Assembly: GCA_964200185.2 (NCBI GenBank)
Contig: CAXNAD020000364.1
Span: 1-21,020, forward strand
DNA from: Choristocarpus tenellus KU-1152
Taxonomy: Eukaryota; Phaeophyceae
Direction: 5' to 3'
DNA length: 21,020 bases
Part shown: one piece after another, positions 19,241 to 21,020 of the stretch
Layout of the letters: each line of letters opens with the position of its first letter
Numbering within the stretch: the first letter of the stretch is position 1
Translations under genes and position numbers: made by a program
The notes under the pieces: generated by a model
Databases searched by the model: none
Told to the model about the DNA's origin: nothing
What the model saw: only the letters and a program-made list of their open reading frames with translations

Positions 19241-20438
19241 CTATGTATTAACATCACAAACACCCACTGACAAAGAACCAAAGTTCATCCCATTCCACGA
19301 AAATCCACCAACCTGTGCTGGTGTGCCATTTGCCTTGCTTTCTCTATCTCCAGTTTCACTAGTGTTCTTAACGTCACCTCTCCCCTTTCCTTTCCCATTT
19401 CTCCTCTTCCATCTAGTGTTTAATCCAGAATGACTCGATCCTTGCCCAATCACCCCAACGGCCCCAGCGCGTTTAGGACAACAGTAAGTCTTGTGCCCTG
19501 TTACTCCACAAACATAGCAGGCACCTGCGCAAGATCTGGAATGCAAGAAATCAATAGAAGGGCAAGAAGATTGGGAGTGCGGTCCTCCACACAGCACTCC
19601 ACACGTTCTGGTTGTTAATCCTCTTGACGCCCTGTAGTTTCGCCTCTCGCACAGGCTCCACTCATTGTCAGTGTCCCATCACTGCTCTCCATCTGTCGTT
19701 CTTGTTGACTTTTATGCATCCTTCATGTCTCACAAGCCCTCCTTTGATTGTCAAGTCTGGCTGCATGTCCCCTTCCAGTAACCTTGGGGCAATTGTGAAT
19801 TGTGCTTAGCTGGGCCTTGCTAGTCTCATCATCAATTGAACTCATCTCCTTCACTAGCTTATTCGGTGTATAATAACAATGGTTGGATCTTTTTCTATAG
19901 GTAGATGTAGAGACAATTTAACTTGGACCGCAAAATGGCTCTTTCTGCAATCCCATTCCGAGCAAAATGATTCCTAACTGCCTCAAATACTTCGGACAGA
20001 CTTTTGTGGTTTTCAGCCATTTGTTGTGCAAGTCCACCAAAGGCTATCACCAAAGTCGCCGTAGCCATGCTGGATTCCTGAACTTGTTTCTTAGAGTCCA
20101 TCTCATTGCATCAAACTCGATGCACCTCACTCGTATTTGGTCCTTGGTCACAAGAACGTCCTTCCATCCACCCATTGAAGCACACGTAAGGAAGTTAGTT
20201 GCTCTCGAAAGTAGGAAAACCTTCCCTGCCATCATCACTGTTGTACACCATGAACCTTACAGGGAGTGGGATCAGTCGCTCCAGGCCTTCTCCTGTAGTC
20301 CTTGCATGGTGCGCGGTTCTTCCCTCTATTTTCCACTATTCTTATTGCACGTTTGCTGTTATACCAATGGTGGCCTCCATTGGAACTCCTCCTCTGATCG
20401 ATTCCCGCTAGCCTTGAAAACTTAGCACACTTCAGCAA
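19241..20438 (-). pseudogene. Fragmented CCHC zinc-knuckle coding region (gag-like or transposon-derived)
   Basis: Several protein-like minus-strand segments lie in different frames. From 20438: a basic segment (SKRAIRIVENRGKNRAPCK). Then about 20083-19915: KQVQESSMATATLVIAFGGL and HKSLSEVFEAVRNHFARN. Then about 19888-19725: HCYYTPNKLVKEMSSIDDET, ending in TGA. Last, 19241-19597: a frame with CYVCGVTGHKTYCC, an exact CX2CX4HX4C zinc knuckle, preceded by CGVLCGGPHSQSSC, a variant knuckle, and followed by a Lys/Gly-rich tail. Tandem CCHC knuckles suit retrotransposon Gag, or the C-terminus of some DNA transposases. Either an intron-containing gene or a decayed element would explain the frame changes. 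No protease or polymerase is seen next to it. Confidence 0.45.
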
Positions 20439-21020
20439 GTAATGCTAACTAGCATGTTAAAGAAGCTGATGTTTCCCAAGACTTGTGTATAAAAATTACT
20501 TGTAGATGAAGTAAGGAAGGAGAAAGGAGTGAGTGGGCTTTTAAGCTCAAGGAGTGGGGTGGTCCTTGCCACCAAATCAAATCCTATTCCGTGAATCACT
20601 AATCACCAATTACTAATCATAGATTACTTGCTACAATGTTTCCTATTCCTCACCTCTTCCATGTTCCAGTTCAATACCTACCCCGATTTTATGCCAACTA
20701 TTATGAACCAAATCGAAAAAATATGCAAGTTTGTACCGCTTTTTTCGACATGCTAAAAAAAATAGACTTTTGTACCGGAATTCTCGTATTCGGGCGATTT
20801 GGCACAAAATCGGGGAGATATTCACGCGAATTTGGCTCGCGCGTAAAAAATTTCTCGCGAAAAGTGCCTTTCTTCCTGAGTCATGACCACACAGCAGTAC
20901 AGTACGTTGCTGGTAGGGTAATAAAGTGGAAGCCATGCCTTGTGCCTCTGCAAGATGCCTTCAAATACACCGGGTCCGCCTTTCTACACAATCCACAAGT
21001 GCCGTTAGTGCGGTGGGTAC
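20439..21020. other. AT-rich right end without recognisable gene
   Basis: It contains an imperfect palindrome (next entry) and short repeats such as cactaatca near 20600. A 97-codon minus-strand ORF at 20643-20936 runs across the palindrome and shows no domain, so I treat it as chance. Confidence 0.5.
20681..20815. repeat. Palindromic element with 17-bp arms
   Basis: The arms are ccccgattttatgccaa (20681-20697) and ttggcacaaaatcgggg (20799-20815), matching at 16 of 17 positions. Between them the phrase ttgtaccg occurs twice (about 20733 and 20771). A MITE-sized hairpin is possible, but no second copy is seen in the window. Confidence 0.6.

Noticed and set aside
1-21020. CRISPR arrays, bacterial promoters, terminators and operons
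   Set aside because: The tandem repeats lack unique spacers of constant length, and the spliced gene shows the DNA is eukaryotic.

Overview
The window looks like nuclear DNA of an intron-rich eukaryote. The evidence is GT-AG introns of about 90-750 bp splitting short exons (about 55-335 bp), long AT-rich non-coding stretches, minisatellites, MITE-like elements, a degenerate LINE-type reverse transcriptase and a large element with long terminal inverted repeats. There is no operon structure. The spliced gene uses CAR for every Gln, so the standard code fits. A protist or alga is plausible, but I cannot name the lineage from this sequence.

Layout. (1) 1-4890 is mostly non-coding: a 23-bp minisatellite (461-604), two smaller tandem repeats, a tRNA-like/hairpin element (about 3015-3155), and on the minus strand the last two exons of a gene I do not recognise (964-1330). 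(2) 4896-10604, minus strand, is a gene for a diphosphoinositol pentakisphosphate kinase (PPIP5K/Vip1 family). I could trace 14 exons with consistent reading phase through all 13 junctions. They encode the complete N-terminal ATP-grasp kinase domain and the first half of the histidine-acid-phosphatase-like domain. The last traced exon ends at an ordinary splice donor, and no recognisable continuation is found in the remaining 4.9 kb. (3) 11019-18856 is a 7.8-kb foldback-like element with terminal inverted repeats of about 850-920 bp, themselves built of short repeated motifs. Its inside holds a degenerate internal duplication (about 12020-14740 against about 15160-16500), two families of MITE-like insertions with related ends, and a decayed reverse transcriptase (about 16850-17897, minus). 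(4) 18857-21020 is the right flank: a 104-codon plus-strand ORF of doubtful status and a fragmented minus-strand CCHC zinc-knuckle coding region (19241-20438), followed by AT-rich DNA with an imperfect palindrome.

The most unusual features are a tandem array of five 9-nt repeats, four of them a perfect GTAAGT splice donor, sitting exactly at the end of exon 11 of the kinase gene; the large foldback element about 415 bp upstream of that gene's first exon; and the nested MITE families, one of which shows convincing 4-bp target duplications.
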